Source: Planctomycetota bacterium | Lineage (GTDB): Bacteria; Planctomycetota; SZUA-567; H5-PLA8 | Length of the DNA: 64,000 nt | NCBI GenBank assembly: GCA_015075375.1 | Contig: JABTUM010000001.1 | Span: 801,201-865,200 of the forward strand | Reading direction: 5' to 3' | Shown here: positions 8,101-15,962 of the stretch, in pieces | How positions within the stretch are numbered: position 1 is the first letter of the stretch | Layout: the number at the start of each line of letters is the position of its first letter | Made by a program: the position numbers and the translations under genes | Notes under the pieces: generated by a model | Databases searched by the model: none | Told to the model about the DNA's origin: nothing | The model's input: only the letters and a program-made list of their open reading frames with translations

Positions 8101-10875
8101 CACGGGGTCTTGCGCTTTGCGGTACGCATCGAACCTGGAACGCTCGTGGATTTATGCTTCAAGGATCTGGGCAGCGAGGAGTTTTATCGCTGGCGCCTGA
8201 GCGGCCCCGAGGATGCGAACGAAGACATCCCGCTGATTGGCCGCCTGGAAGGCGCGAAGGCGGACGGACGCTGGCACGTGATTCAAGCCGACCTGGGGCG
8301 GGACTGGCGGCGCTTCTGGTCGCGCCGCGGGTTTCGCCAACCTCCGCGCATGACGCTGCGCCCGCTGCTGGCCAGCCTGGACAATCGGAGCTACGCGCTG
8401 GGAGGATTCGGCGGTAACGCGCTGCACGCTTCGTATGCGGCGAGCGACCTGTACTTCCTGAAATGCTCCGACGTGGACCGAGAGCCGCCGCGCCTTCTGG
8501 AAATCGTCTGGCCGTTCGATGCTGCCGGTGACGGCCGGCACGCGACGCTTCGCTTCGCCGATCCCGGCGGAAGCGGCGTCGATCCCGATACGCTGCAGAT
8601 TCAGATTCAAGACCGGCTGCTGGGCGGGGAGCTGATCGATTTCGACGAAGCGAAACAGGAAGCGCGCGTGGACTTGTGGCGCGCGCTGGGCGAACGGCCC
8701 TTGGTGGACGGCGCGCTGGTTCCTTTGACGCTGGGGCGCTTCGCCGACCGCGCGGGCATGGCGGTCGCGGAACCCGTCCAGACGGCGTGGACGTATAAGC
8801 TCACGGAGGCCATCGCGGCACGAAAGACCGCCTCGGCGCCCGAAATCGAAGCGCTGCTGGATGTGGATGCCGCGCTGGGCCGCGGGCGCGCGCACCGGGC
8901 TCCCGTAGCGCCCAGACTGCGCTTGAACCAAACGGCCCCGGCTGGCGGAACACGCGAGATGGCGTTGTACGAGACCGATGCCGCGCCGCCTTGGGCGCTC
9001 GAACCCGGCAGCTTGCGCGTGGTTTCGCTGATGGACGGCGCGCACTTCGGCCTCACGCTGCCCGGAACCGTCTACAACCTCGCGCAATGGCCCTACATGG
9101 AGTTGGAGTACAACATTCCCAGCGAGGTACCGGTCAACCTCTTCTATCGGGGCGCCCAAGGCGGTCAGCACGTGCTGCTGCTCAACGATATCGGCTTTGC
9201 CCAAGACCGCGGCGGCGAGTGGGCCGAAGCGCGCCTGCGCCGCGAAGAACTGGGACCTCCCGAAGATTTCAAGGACGACGGCACGTGGCGGAAGAGCGAG
9301 ATCGCGCTGCTGAAGCATTTCGCCGCGGCCAACGGAGGGGCGTCGGCCTACGAGATTCATCACCTGGCGCTGCAGGACCAAGGGTATCAAGGCAACCGGC
9401 GCGGAATGGCCTATCAGATTCATGCGCTGCGCGCGCTTCCGGCGGCGCGCTCGCGCGGAATCGCCTTTCGCTGGACGGCGCCCGACCTGACCGGGATGGC
9501 CGAGTATGCGGCCGCGATTGACGAGCAGCCGGAGAGCATTCCTGTGGGCAAAGGCGTGCGGCTTCAGGAGAGCGTGGAAGCCGCGCTGCGGCGCGCGCGG
9601 CAAGCGGCGGGCGAAGCGCCCGGCACTCCTGCCCCGGCCCTGTCGGGATGGCGCTGGCTGCATGTGCGCAGCAAGAATGCGGCGGGCCAGTGGTCGCCCA
9701 CGGCACACTACAAGTTCCGGCTCGACGATCACTCCCCGCGCATCGTCAAGACCGAACCGGCTGCCGGAGAGACGTTGTCGGGCAAGACTTTTCGGCTGCA
9801 CTTCGCGGAGGATCACGTGATCCTGCCCGGTAGCGTGCAAGTGCGCGTGAACGGTCAGTTCTTCATCGACGGCCAGCTGGGGTGTGCGCTGGACGCAGGC
9901 ACGAATATCCTGACGTTCGACGGCTCGAAGGTGGGCGAGCACCTGGTATGGCCTGAAGCGGGCGACGTTCAGGTGCTCGTGGGCGGCGCGCAGGACACCT
10001 TGGGCAACCGCATGATCGAGCCGCAGGTTTTCACGTTTAAGGTGGACCGCACGCACGATACGGAAGGTCCGACGGTAAGCCAGTTGCGCTACTGCGCATC
10101 GGACGGGGCGACGGGGCGCACGCCACGGCGGCCGATGCTGCTCGAATTAAGCATGGCGCTGGATTTCGAAGAGACCTTGGGGCACGTCCGCCCGCTGCGC
10201 GATTGCAGGATCGACTGGACCTCCGCTCCCCAAGAGGCGGCGTACGGAGAGCGGGCTATCAAAATCGTTTCACTGGCCGACGACGCCGACGTGCAGGTGA
10301 TGCTGCACAAGAACGCGTGGTACTTCGACCAATACCCGATGCTCCACTTCGACTACAAAGTAGAAGGAGAAATGGCCCTGGATCTGCAGGTTATGGTGCT
10401 GGGCGAGTGGTACACCATCCGGTTCCTGGGCCCGCCGGGCGGTGAGCGGACCATCGGCGAGATCGCGACCAGCGGCGGAAACGGATCGTGGCGGCACGCG
10501 GGCGTGAACCTTCGCGCGCTGCTGGACAAGGCGGTTCCGCAGCTTCCGGCCCGGATCATTTCGCAGATCGTGCTTACGGCGCACGGGCAACGCGGGTGCA
10601 AGCGCGGCTCCGCGCTCTGGCTCGATAATCTGCACCTGCTCGCCGACGGCGAAGCCGGAGTGCTGGAATGGACGGCTGCGGAAGACCCGAGCGGGATCGA
10701 AGGCTATTCGGTGCTGATCGACCGCTCGCCCGATTCCGAGGCGCCGAAGCGAATCACCGATACCGTGAACACGCGGCGCGACGAACCGCGCCACGGGGTC
10801 TGGTACGTGCATGTCCGCGCGGTGGATCAGGCCGGGAACTGGGGGCCCACACGGCATCTGCGGCTGGACTTCTGA
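5125..10875 (+). CDS. Giant anchored exoprotein with PDZ and repeated LamG/CBM-like and Fn3-like modules
   Basis: 1916 residues. One N-terminal membrane helix (residues ~15-36, FWLILALVLTAGVVWAVL) puts the rest outside the cytoplasm. A PDZ domain spans ~275-363, with GSPAQYAGLQEDDTIVAING. Several DUF1080/LamG-like beta-sandwich segments follow (about 70-225, 385-540, 705-895), with phrases such as FYRLALDWRGSEMRALVDG and RWFHLRLERAGSKVRFFMDG. From ~990 on, a module appears three times: a CBM-like sheet starting near HGVLRFAVRIEPG, WPYMELEYNI and YPMLHFDYKV. The second and third copies run into an Fn3-like block ending in LHVRSKNAAGQWSPTAHY and VHVRAVDQAGNWGPTRHL. An Ig-like domain lies at ~1540-1650. 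No catalytic motif was recognised. The ATG at 5125 is used because it directly precedes the membrane anchor; GTG 5077 is also in frame. It is divergent from the pseudopilin operon, so a role as cell-surface carbohydrate-binding protein or secretion client is plausible but inferred. Confidence 0.75.
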   Translation: MDEPAPSEAQPRAALRTFWLILALVLTAGVVWAVLRPTSATPAPPVAQPGQSDPVPPAYPDPHASPEREHEIQQLGTVRLSDDASAKQGDFWLEQRLNLPDSWPDAPVADLYLSLDPATAAGVRVRFQGPSLRLERLAGGSAAPELLAQGRAGLPAVDGNMRLGALWRGGELSVWWDDAEALTWKGSLDLKGPSAGAVQAAGVKLGARRALDLAQVEFRDGFMRESADGFWKPARGRWELTQLTFPERSANPFSLRASFGPEPPADDKLYRDRMRGEDTGIGVMLSSGEGTLHILRITGGSPAQYAGLQEDDTIVAINGHTVDDLSPWRAQNFLQQAARSGQRLTLKILRRGEKTLRDFTLTGDVFRWGTPMVGKAIQPVSDGSDGMILGGEAGWSDYAAEVAAKPLGSGGFGLAVAVASPQDYVLLRWIGPPPRVAAAEPGEGVPAEPDAAPAAAEALQLVRVEGNRATVLAERTLSYRPYEFYRLALDWRGSEMRALVDGVEVFKAVVPGLKRGQVGLYALRGDPVFFDDLAVVTDRASLASLRRPDRALNDIFALEQDMERWANPALEWRRDPTTPWALHTARTPLDQFVRLRRPIFDELEIRLLCEEAVPPPLDAPGLLIKAGEAVLSGGGQTKRAPVGGGPFERISMHARRGTLEAEVDGVRLELPLGTPPRGDRVALRGLRNLGDARTVQVGGAQAYEYTFNEAPADWKVASGRWGLLNKWICDPRWSWFGGRSATTAAIWNKRVFSGDQSVDAHLAMMMQREDPPYERAGDYLLTICGDGTHFSSGYTVIVGGGGNYWTRLYRDGVQVAEATEEKFRLPSDRLRHPDKPELHQRWFHLRLERAGSKVRFFMDGERAFEFEDVQPLAEGRVGFGTLKNGVLLSRCRIAFTGDAKPADLEPRATQLFDDGRVINMFDGEIHSRVVRTSLPAAAHQALRGPLLAFKPVSVPALPPGEAGAGEGWRVENGVGGGPLALQWKKTLVDLSDHGVLRFAVRIEPGTLVDLCFKDLGSEEFYRWRLSGPEDANEDIPLIGRLEGAKADGRWHVIQADLGRDWRRFWSRRGFRQPPRMTLRPLLASLDNRSYALGGFGGNALHASYAASDLYFLKCSDVDREPPRLLEIVWPFDAAGDGRHATLRFADPGGSGVDPDTLQIQIQDRLLGGELIDFDEAKQEARVDLWRALGERPLVDGALVPLTLGRFADRAGMAVAEPVQTAWTYKLTEAIAARKTASAPEIEALLDVDAALGRGRAHRAPVAPRLRLNQTAPAGGTREMALYETDAAPPWALEPGSLRVVSLMDGAHFGLTLPGTVYNLAQWPYMELEYNIPSEVPVNLFYRGAQGGQHVLLLNDIGFAQDRGGEWAEARLRREELGPPEDFKDDGTWRKSEIALLKHFAAANGGASAYEIHHLALQDQGYQGNRRGMAYQIHALRALPAARSRGIAFRWTAPDLTGMAEYAAAIDEQPESIPVGKGVRLQESVEAALRRARQAAGEAPGTPAPALSGWRWLHVRSKNAAGQWSPTAHYKFRLDDHSPRIVKTEPAAGETLSGKTFRLHFAEDHVILPGSVQVRVNGQFFIDGQLGCALDAGTNILTFDGSKVGEHLVWPEAGDVQVLVGGAQDTLGNRMIEPQVFTFKVDRTHDTEGPTVSQLRYCASDGATGRTPRRPMLLELSMALDFEETLGHVRPLRDCRIDWTSAPQEAAYGERAIKIVSLADDADVQVMLHKNAWYFDQYPMLHFDYKVEGEMALDLQVMVLGEWYTIRFLGPPGGERTIGEIATSGGNGSWRHAGVNLRALLDKAVPQLPARIISQIVLTAHGQRGCKRGSALWLDNLHLLADGEAGVLEWTAAEDPSGIEGYSVLIDRSPDSEAPKRITDTVNTRRDEPRHGVWYVHVRAVDQAGNWGPTRHLRLDF

Positions 10876-10953
10876 CCTCTTGGCGCTGTGCGTGACAATT
10901 CCGCCCGGCGAGCTATCCTCGCCCCAAAGATCTCACCCGGGCAGGAGCCGCAC

Positions 10954-12690
10954 ATGACCGTCGCCGCGCTGGAAACCCTGAAGCCGTATCAGTCCCGGCG
11001 CTTCGTGCCCGAGGCCTTCGATCCGGGTAACTGGACTCATCTTGAGCCCCTGTTCAAGCAACTCGAAGAGCGCGGCCGCGCGCTGGCGGATGCGGCCGAG
11101 TTGGAGCGCTGGGTGCTGGACGGATCGGAACTCGATGCCGCGGTGCAGCAGGAAACCGCCCGGCGCTACATTCGCATGACGTGCCAGACCGACGATCCGG
11201 CCACCGAACGCGCCTACCTCGATTTCGTCGAACAAGTCGAGCCTAAGCTCAAGCCCGCTTGGCAGCGCCTTGCGCAACTGTTTTTGGCCTGCCCGCACCG
11301 CGCCGGCTTGCCCGCGCGGCGCTGGGAGGTCTTCGAACGCGATACGCGAAACGAGGTCGATCTGTTCCGCGAGGCGAACGTGCCGCTGGAGACGGATGAA
11401 GCTCGACTGAAACAGCAGTATCAGAAAACCATGGGCGCGATGACGGTCCTCTTTCGCGGGGAAGAGCGCACGCTGCAACAGATGGGCAAGTTCCTCGAAG
11501 ACCCCGACCGCGCTTTGCGCGAAGAAGCGTTCCGCATGGTGGTGCAGCGCCGCTTGCGCGACCGCGAGGAAATCGAAACACTGTTCGAGAAGCTGTTGGC
11601 GCTCCGGGACCGCATCGCGAAGAACGCGGACTGCGCCGACTACCGCGCCTTCGCATTCCGCTCGCGCGGCCGCTTCGATTATACCCCGGCGCACTGCGAA
11701 GCCTTCCACGCGGCCGTCGAAGCGCACGTGGTCCCGCTGGCGCGGCAGCTACAAGAGCGCCGCCGAAAACTGCTGGGCGTTGATCGGCTGATGCCGTGGG
11801 ATCTGGCCGTCGATCCGCAGAACCGTCCGGCGCTGCGGCCGTTTCAGGACACGGAAACCTTTGTAGCCTCCACTCAAGCGGTCTTCGAACGAATCGACCC
11901 GGCGCTGGGTTCGGACTTTCAGGTGCTCGTCGATCACGGCCTGCTCGATCTCGAGTCACGCAAGGGTAAGGCGCCGGGCGGATACCAGTACACGCTGGAA
12001 GAAGCGCGGCTGCCGTTCATCTTCATGAATGCGGTGGGCCTGCAGCGCGATGTCGAGACGCTGCTGCATGAAGGCGGTCATGCGTTTCATGCGCTGGCCA
12101 CGCGTCAAGAACCGCTGCTGGCATACCGGCACGCGCCGCTTGAGTTCTGCGAAGTGGCTTCGATGGCCATGGAACTGCTTGGTGGGCCGCACCTGGAAGC
12201 GTTTTATCGTCCGGAAGATGCGGCGCGCGCCCGGCGTACACACCTGGAAGGCATTATCAATCTGCTCCCGTGGATCGCGACGATCGACGCGTTTCAGCAC
12301 TGGCTCTACACGCATCCGGGTCATAAGCGCGAAGAACGCAAGGCCGCGTGGCTCAGTACGCTCCGGCGATTTGGCGGTACCGAAGATTGGAGCGGATTCG
12401 AAGCGGCGGAATCGCATCTGTGGCACCGCCAAGGCCACCTCTTCGGCTCCCCCTTCTACTACATCGAGTACGGCATCGCCCAACTCGGCGCGCTGCAAGT
12501 CTGGCGCAATAGTTTGAGCGACCTCAAAGGCGCCATCGCAAAATACCGCGCGGCGCTGGCGCTGGGGCGCTCCAGGCCGCTGCCGGAGCTTTTCGAAGCC
12601 GCCGGGGCGACGTTCGACTTTTCCGCGCGCACCGTCCAGCCGCTGACCGAAGCGCTGGCCGCGGAATTGGCGCGGCTCGAAAGCGCATGA
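10954..12690 (+). CDS. pepF: M3-family oligoendopeptidase F
   Basis: 578 residues, close to the usual ~600 for PepF. The zinc motif LHEGGHAFHALATRQ (HExxH as HEGGH) is followed 20-odd residues later by LEFCEVASMAMELL, which supplies the Glu zinc ligand typical of M3 peptidases. These cytoplasmic enzymes cut short peptides. The C-terminal block FGSPFYYIEYGIAQLGALQVWRN, with its Tyr-rich substrate-binding motif, is also characteristic. The ATG at 10954 has a GGAG eight bases upstream. The stop overlaps the start of the TPR gene (ATGA), so translation of the two is coupled; why a peptidase would be coupled to a TPR protein and an isocitrate dehydrogenase is unclear. Confidence 0.93.
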   Translation: MTVAALETLKPYQSRRFVPEAFDPGNWTHLEPLFKQLEERGRALADAAELERWVLDGSELDAAVQQETARRYIRMTCQTDDPATERAYLDFVEQVEPKLKPAWQRLAQLFLACPHRAGLPARRWEVFERDTRNEVDLFREANVPLETDEARLKQQYQKTMGAMTVLFRGEERTLQQMGKFLEDPDRALREEAFRMVVQRRLRDREEIETLFEKLLALRDRIAKNADCADYRAFAFRSRGRFDYTPAHCEAFHAAVEAHVVPLARQLQERRRKLLGVDRLMPWDLAVDPQNRPALRPFQDTETFVASTQAVFERIDPALGSDFQVLVDHGLLDLESRKGKAPGGYQYTLEEARLPFIFMNAVGLQRDVETLLHEGGHAFHALATRQEPLLAYRHAPLEFCEVASMAMELLGGPHLEAFYRPEDAARARRTHLEGIINLLPWIATIDAFQHWLYTHPGHKREERKAAWLSTLRRFGGTEDWSGFEAAESHLWHRQGHLFGSPFYYIEYGIAQLGALQVWRNSLSDLKGAIAKYRAALALGRSRPLPELFEAAGATFDFSARTVQPLTEALAAELARLESA

Positions 12691-13217
12691 TCGATTTCCG
12701 GCGGGTTCGCGCTCAATGCGCCGAACAACTGGCGCATGCGCATGCCACGGGGGATCTGGCGCTCGAGGCGCGCATGCACCGCGCGCTTGGACAGCTTGAG
12801 CGGCAGGAACATAACTTTGGCGCCAGCCTGGAGCACCTGCTGGCCGAGCAAAGCATCCTGGAGACCCATTTCGCCAGCAGTCACGATCTGCGCGCGGCCA
12901 ACTTGTTCGAACAGGGACAGATCCTGCTGGCTCGGGGATTGTTGCCCCAGGCCGACGCCCTGTTTGGCGCGGTCTTGGTGCAAGCCGAACGGCAAAGCGA
13001 TCGGGCCTGGCACGGGCGCGCGCTTTTTGGCTTGGGCCTGACCGCCACCTCGCGCGGCGCCGACGAGGAGGCACTGACTCGATTCGCGGCCAGCCGCCTG
13101 GAATTCGAGGCCGCCGGAGACGCGGAGGCCGTGGCGGAACTGGACATTCTCGTGCGCCGAATACGCGGCGAGCCTCAGCCCGGCGAAGCGAACGACCCAA
13201 ACGGAGCGCAACCATGA
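12687..13217 (+). CDS. Small TPR-like protein
   Basis: 176 residues, entirely alpha-helical in appearance and with no signal or membrane segment. Repeated helix pairs such as HRALGQLERQEHNFGASLEH, FEQGQILLARGLLPQADALF and GRALFGLGLTATSRGADEEA have the small-residue pattern of tetratricopeptide repeats (about four repeats). TPR proteins act as scaffolds for protein contacts; no partner can be named from the sequence. Its start overlaps the peptidase stop by 4 bases and its stop overlaps the isocitrate dehydrogenase start in the same way, so the three genes form a translationally coupled unit. Confidence 0.72.
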   Translation: MIDFRRVRAQCAEQLAHAHATGDLALEARMHRALGQLERQEHNFGASLEHLLAEQSILETHFASSHDLRAANLFEQGQILLARGLLPQADALFGAVLVQAERQSDRAWHGRALFGLGLTATSRGADEEALTRFAASRLEFEAAGDAEAVAELDILVRRIRGEPQPGEANDPNGAQP

Positions 13218-14224
13218 GCACACAACACGAAGTGGTCCTCATCAAGGGCGACGGTATCGGCCCCGAAGTGATTGGCGCCGCCCAGCGCCTGATCGAAGCC
13301 ACAGGCGTCCGCATCGCATGGATCGAACGCCAAGCGGGGTTGGAGCATTTCGAGAAGCACGGCGAAGTCTTGCCCGAAAGCACGCTGGACGCGCTGCGCC
13401 AGCACACTGTGGCGTTCAAGGGCCCCACCGCCACGCCGATCGGCAAGGGCCACCGCAGCGTCAACGTCCAGATCCGCCAGAAGCTGAACCTATTCGCCGC
13501 GGTGCGCCCCGTGCGTAGCATTGCGGGCATTCCGACGCGCTACGAGAACGTCGAAGTGGTGATCGTGCGCGAAAACACCGAAGGACTTTACTCGGGCATC
13601 GAACACGAAGTCGTCCCCGGCGTCGTCGAATCTTTGAAGATCGTGACCGAAGCGGGTTCGACGCGCATCGCGGAGTTTGCGTTCAAGTACGCCGAAACCC
13701 GCGGCCGCAAGCGCGTAACGGTTTTCCACAAAGCGAATATCATGAAGATGTCCGACGGCCTGTTTCTCGACTGCGCCCGCCGCGTAGCCAAACAACACCC
13801 GAGTATCGAGTACAACGAACTGATCATCGACAACGGTTGCATGCAAGTCGTCCGCGATCCGTCGCGCTTCGATATCCTGCTGCTCGAAAATCTGTACGGC
13901 GACATCATGAGCGATCTGTGCGCGGCGCTGGTGGGCGGGTTGGGCGTGGTGCCGGGCGCAAACTTCGGCGACCGGCTCGCGGTCTTCGAGTCGGTGCACG
14001 GGTCGGCACCCGATATCGCAGGCAAGGGCCTCGCCAATCCGCTCGCGGCAATCATGTCCGGCGTGATGATGCTCAATCACCTGAACGAGACTCCCGCGGC
14101 CGACCGCATCAAGCGCGCGTACAACGCCATGCTGGCCGAAGGCAAACCCGAGGAGCGCACCCGCGATATCGGCGGGACGGCCGGGACTGCGCAGTTCACG
14201 GATGCGCTGATCAAGCGACTGTAA
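13214..14224 (+). CDS. NAD-type isocitrate dehydrogenase family protein
   Basis: 336 residues of the isocitrate/isopropylmalate dehydrogenase family. Visible blocks: KGDGIGPEV at the N-terminus, HRSVNVQIRQKLNLFAAVRP (substrate-binding Ser/Asn and Arg residues), RENTEGLYSGIEHEVVPGVV, KANIMKMSDGLFL, ENLYGDIMSDLCAALVGGLG (metal-binding Asp residues), and ESVHGSAPDIAGKGLANPLA (cofactor region). NTEGLYSGIEHE and VPGVVESLKIVT are closest to mitochondrial-type IDH3 and thermophile NAD-dependent IDH, which oxidise isocitrate to 2-oxoglutarate in the TCA cycle; homoisocitrate or isopropylmalate as substrate cannot be excluded. Translation is coupled to the TPR gene by an ATGA overlap. Confidence 0.88.
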   Translation: MSTQHEVVLIKGDGIGPEVIGAAQRLIEATGVRIAWIERQAGLEHFEKHGEVLPESTLDALRQHTVAFKGPTATPIGKGHRSVNVQIRQKLNLFAAVRPVRSIAGIPTRYENVEVVIVRENTEGLYSGIEHEVVPGVVESLKIVTEAGSTRIAEFAFKYAETRGRKRVTVFHKANIMKMSDGLFLDCARRVAKQHPSIEYNELIIDNGCMQVVRDPSRFDILLLENLYGDIMSDLCAALVGGLGVVPGANFGDRLAVFESVHGSAPDIAGKGLANPLAAIMSGVMMLNHLNETPAADRIKRAYNAMLAEGKPEERTRDIGGTAGTAQFTDALIKRL

Positions 14225-14238
14225 GCGGAGCGAACTCT

Positions 14239-15240
14239 ATGCCTGGCGAAACCGGTCCCTTAGATGCCAACCCCTATCTGCGCGTGCGCGAGATGAACGT
14301 CGTCGATTGCTCGGTTCGCCCCTTGGAAGCGTTGAAGCCCGGCGAGCTTCGCCTGAAGGCCGAGTTCACGATGGTCAGCCCGGGCACCGAACTGCACCAC
14401 ATCACAGGCACCCATACGAAACCGACTACGTACCCTCGAGCGACGGGCTACATTGCAGTGAGCCATGTGATCGGGATGGAAGGCGACGGAGGCGAATTCA
14501 AGATCGGCCAGCGCGTTCTCGGCGGCTGGGGCCACAGCGCGTATTCGAATGTCACGCCGGACCGCGTGCAGCCCATCCCGGAACATGTCGATTCGGTGGA
14601 CGCGTGTTCCGTGGTCTTGCTGGGTATATCGCTGAGAGGCGTGCGGGCTGGCCAAGTTCGCTTGGGCGACTCGGTCGCCGTGTATGGATTAGGACTGATC
14701 GGTGCGTTTGCGGCGCATCTGGCCAAGGTGGCCGGGGGCTATCCGGTCATCGGCATCGACCCGGTCCCGATGCGCCGCGAGATCGCAGCGAAGCTGGGCG
14801 TCGATGCGGCCTTGGATCCGACAGCGGCCGATTTCAAGGCGCGCCTGAAGGAACTCACCCGCGGCACGGGGCCGTTCGTTTCGATCGATGCGACCGGCAC
14901 TTCTCGGGTGATGCCTACGCTGGTTGAGACGACCGCGGAATTCGGGCGCGTCGTGGTGCTTGGCGGCGTGCACGGACAGGTGCCGCTGGACCTCTACACG
15001 AATTTCCAGAAGGGCAACCTGACGATGGTCGGGTGCGGATCGACGTATCCGGCCGATTATCCGTTCACCGTCGAACGCAATCAGGAAGCGTTGCTGGATA
15101 TGATCGCCGCCGGACAGGTACGGCCGCGTCCGGCGATCACGCATGTCGCGCCTTGGCGCAAAGGCCCCGACCTGTACCGAATGTTGCTCGAAGAGAAGGA
15201 TAAAGCGCTCGGCGTCGCATTCGATTGGCGCGAAAGATAG
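14239..15240 (+). CDS. Zinc-type alcohol dehydrogenase-like (MDR) oxidoreductase
   Basis: 333 residues of the medium-chain dehydrogenase/reductase superfamily. The N-terminal GroES-like part contains EFTMVSPGTELHHITG, the form seen in BchC/sorbitol-dehydrogenase-like members, and VIGMEGDGGEFKIGQRVLGG. The Rossmann part has GDSVAVYGLGLIGAFAAHLAK, then VIGIDPVPMRREIAAKLG. The classical catalytic zinc Cys and the four-Cys structural zinc lobe are not evident, so it may be zinc-free. The substrate is unknown; its position next to sugar oxidoreductases suggests a polyol or sugar. The ATG at 14239 has a GGAG upstream and lies 14 bases after the isocitrate dehydrogenase stop, so it is probably the last gene of that operon. 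Confidence 0.8.
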   Translation: MPGETGPLDANPYLRVREMNVVDCSVRPLEALKPGELRLKAEFTMVSPGTELHHITGTHTKPTTYPRATGYIAVSHVIGMEGDGGEFKIGQRVLGGWGHSAYSNVTPDRVQPIPEHVDSVDACSVVLLGISLRGVRAGQVRLGDSVAVYGLGLIGAFAAHLAKVAGGYPVIGIDPVPMRREIAAKLGVDAALDPTAADFKARLKELTRGTGPFVSIDATGTSRVMPTLVETTAEFGRVVVLGGVHGQVPLDLYTNFQKGNLTMVGCGSTYPADYPFTVERNQEALLDMIAAGQVRPRPAITHVAPWRKGPDLYRMLLEEKDKALGVAFDWRER

Positions 15241-15242
15241 GG

Positions 15243-15749
15243 TTACTGCTCTTCCAGCGCGTCCAGGATTTGATCGAAGGTCTTCGCGTACTTGCGGAAT
15301 TCCTTGGACGGCGCCGAGCAGATGACCACGATCACCTGGTCGGCTTCCTTCGAGGGAATCACGTAGAGACGCTGCCAGATCTTGTCGGCCTTGGCGTCGC
15401 CGCCTGGCTTCTCCGCCGAAAAAGACGCCGTAGCGCCGAGCTTACCGGCTACGCGCTTGGGCTCCACACCGGCCACGAGCGCCTTGCGGCCTTCGGCTTC
15501 CACGAAGTATTTAACGTAGGCGCGCGCCCACTGTGCGGGATTGGCGGCGGTTTTCCGCGCCAGCCGACATGCGCGCACGCGCGCCGGACCGGCCGTTTCG
15601 GTCAGGGACAGTTCTCCCGCAGCGGCTGTACCGTTCTGCCAACCGTCGGGCAGCACGGATTTCAATCCGCCTCCCGTCGCCGGTTCGGCGGCCCGCAGGT
15701 GCGCCGCAAAGCATGCGAGGGCAAGACTAATTAGAACGGCCTGGCGCAT
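15243..15749 (-). CDS. Exported protein of unknown function
   Basis: 168 residues. A signal peptide is clear: MRQAVLISLALACFAAHLRAA with probable cleavage after the Ala-rich end. The mature part is a mixed alpha/beta domain of about 145 residues (KSVLPDGWQNG ... KIWQRLYVIPSKEADQVIVVICSAPSKEFRKYAKTFDQIL). This layout, with two strands and a final helix including a conserved-looking 'xYAKTFDQIL' end, resembles PsbP/DUF1795-like small secreted domains, but I do not recognise a named family. The ATG at 15749 gives the standard signal peptide; 15773 would add eight residues. It converges with the MDR gene and is divergent from the Gfo/Idh gene. Confidence 0.65.
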   Translation of the reverse strand: MRQAVLISLALACFAAHLRAAEPATGGGLKSVLPDGWQNGTAAAGELSLTETAGPARVRACRLARKTAANPAQWARAYVKYFVEAEGRKALVAGVEPKRVAGKLGATASFSAEKPGGDAKADKIWQRLYVIPSKEADQVIVVICSAPSKEFRKYAKTFDQILDALEEQ

Positions 15750-15801
15750 GTACCCATCCCCTGTATCGCCCACATCCTAACGCGCGGCACGCCATGCCCC
15801 A

Positions 15802-15816
15802 AGCGCGAATCGCGCT
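15802..15816. promoter_or_regulatory. Perfect palindrome in a divergent promoter region (possible operator)
   Basis: A 7-base inverted repeat with one base between the arms (AGCGCGA a TCGCGCT) sits in the 213-base region between the exported-protein gene and the Gfo/Idh gene. It ends 9 bases before a -35-like TTGACG at 15826. A dimeric repressor or activator site is one reading; chance is possible in such GC-rich DNA. Confidence 0.3.
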
Positions 15817-15825
15817 CAACCGCGT

Positions 15826-15854
15826 TTGACGCGGCGGTCCGCGCTGGGTAGGAC
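15826..15854 (+). promoter_or_regulatory. Possible sigma-70-type promoter for the Gfo/Idh gene at 15963
   Basis: TTGACG (five of six matches to the -35 consensus) is followed after exactly 17 bases by TAGGAC (three of six matches to the -10 consensus). The leader to the ATG at 15963 would be about 100 bases. The weak -10 makes this tentative. Confidence 0.3.
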
Positions 15855-15962
15855 GATACGCGTATTTCGTACGGTTTCGCCATCGAATCGGAACCGGCGC
15901 GCGGGACGCACGCGCATCTTGCCGCATGCTACGCGATTTTCGACCGGCCCCGAGGCGGGAGC

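Noticed and set aside
8152..10056. 634-residue open frame on the minus strand inside the giant exoprotein gene
   Set aside because: It is antisense to a gene with clear domains; its product is Arg/His/Ala-rich with no motif, as expected for mirror frames in GC-rich DNA.
11956..13530. 524-residue minus-strand frame across pepF, the TPR gene and the isocitrate dehydrogenase gene
   Set aside because: Antisense to three recognised, coupled genes and no motif of its own.
13837..14238. 134-residue N-terminal extension of the MDR dehydrogenase frame
   Set aside because: It overlaps the end of the isocitrate dehydrogenase gene in another frame; the ATG at 14239 has its own ribosome site and matches the family N-terminus.
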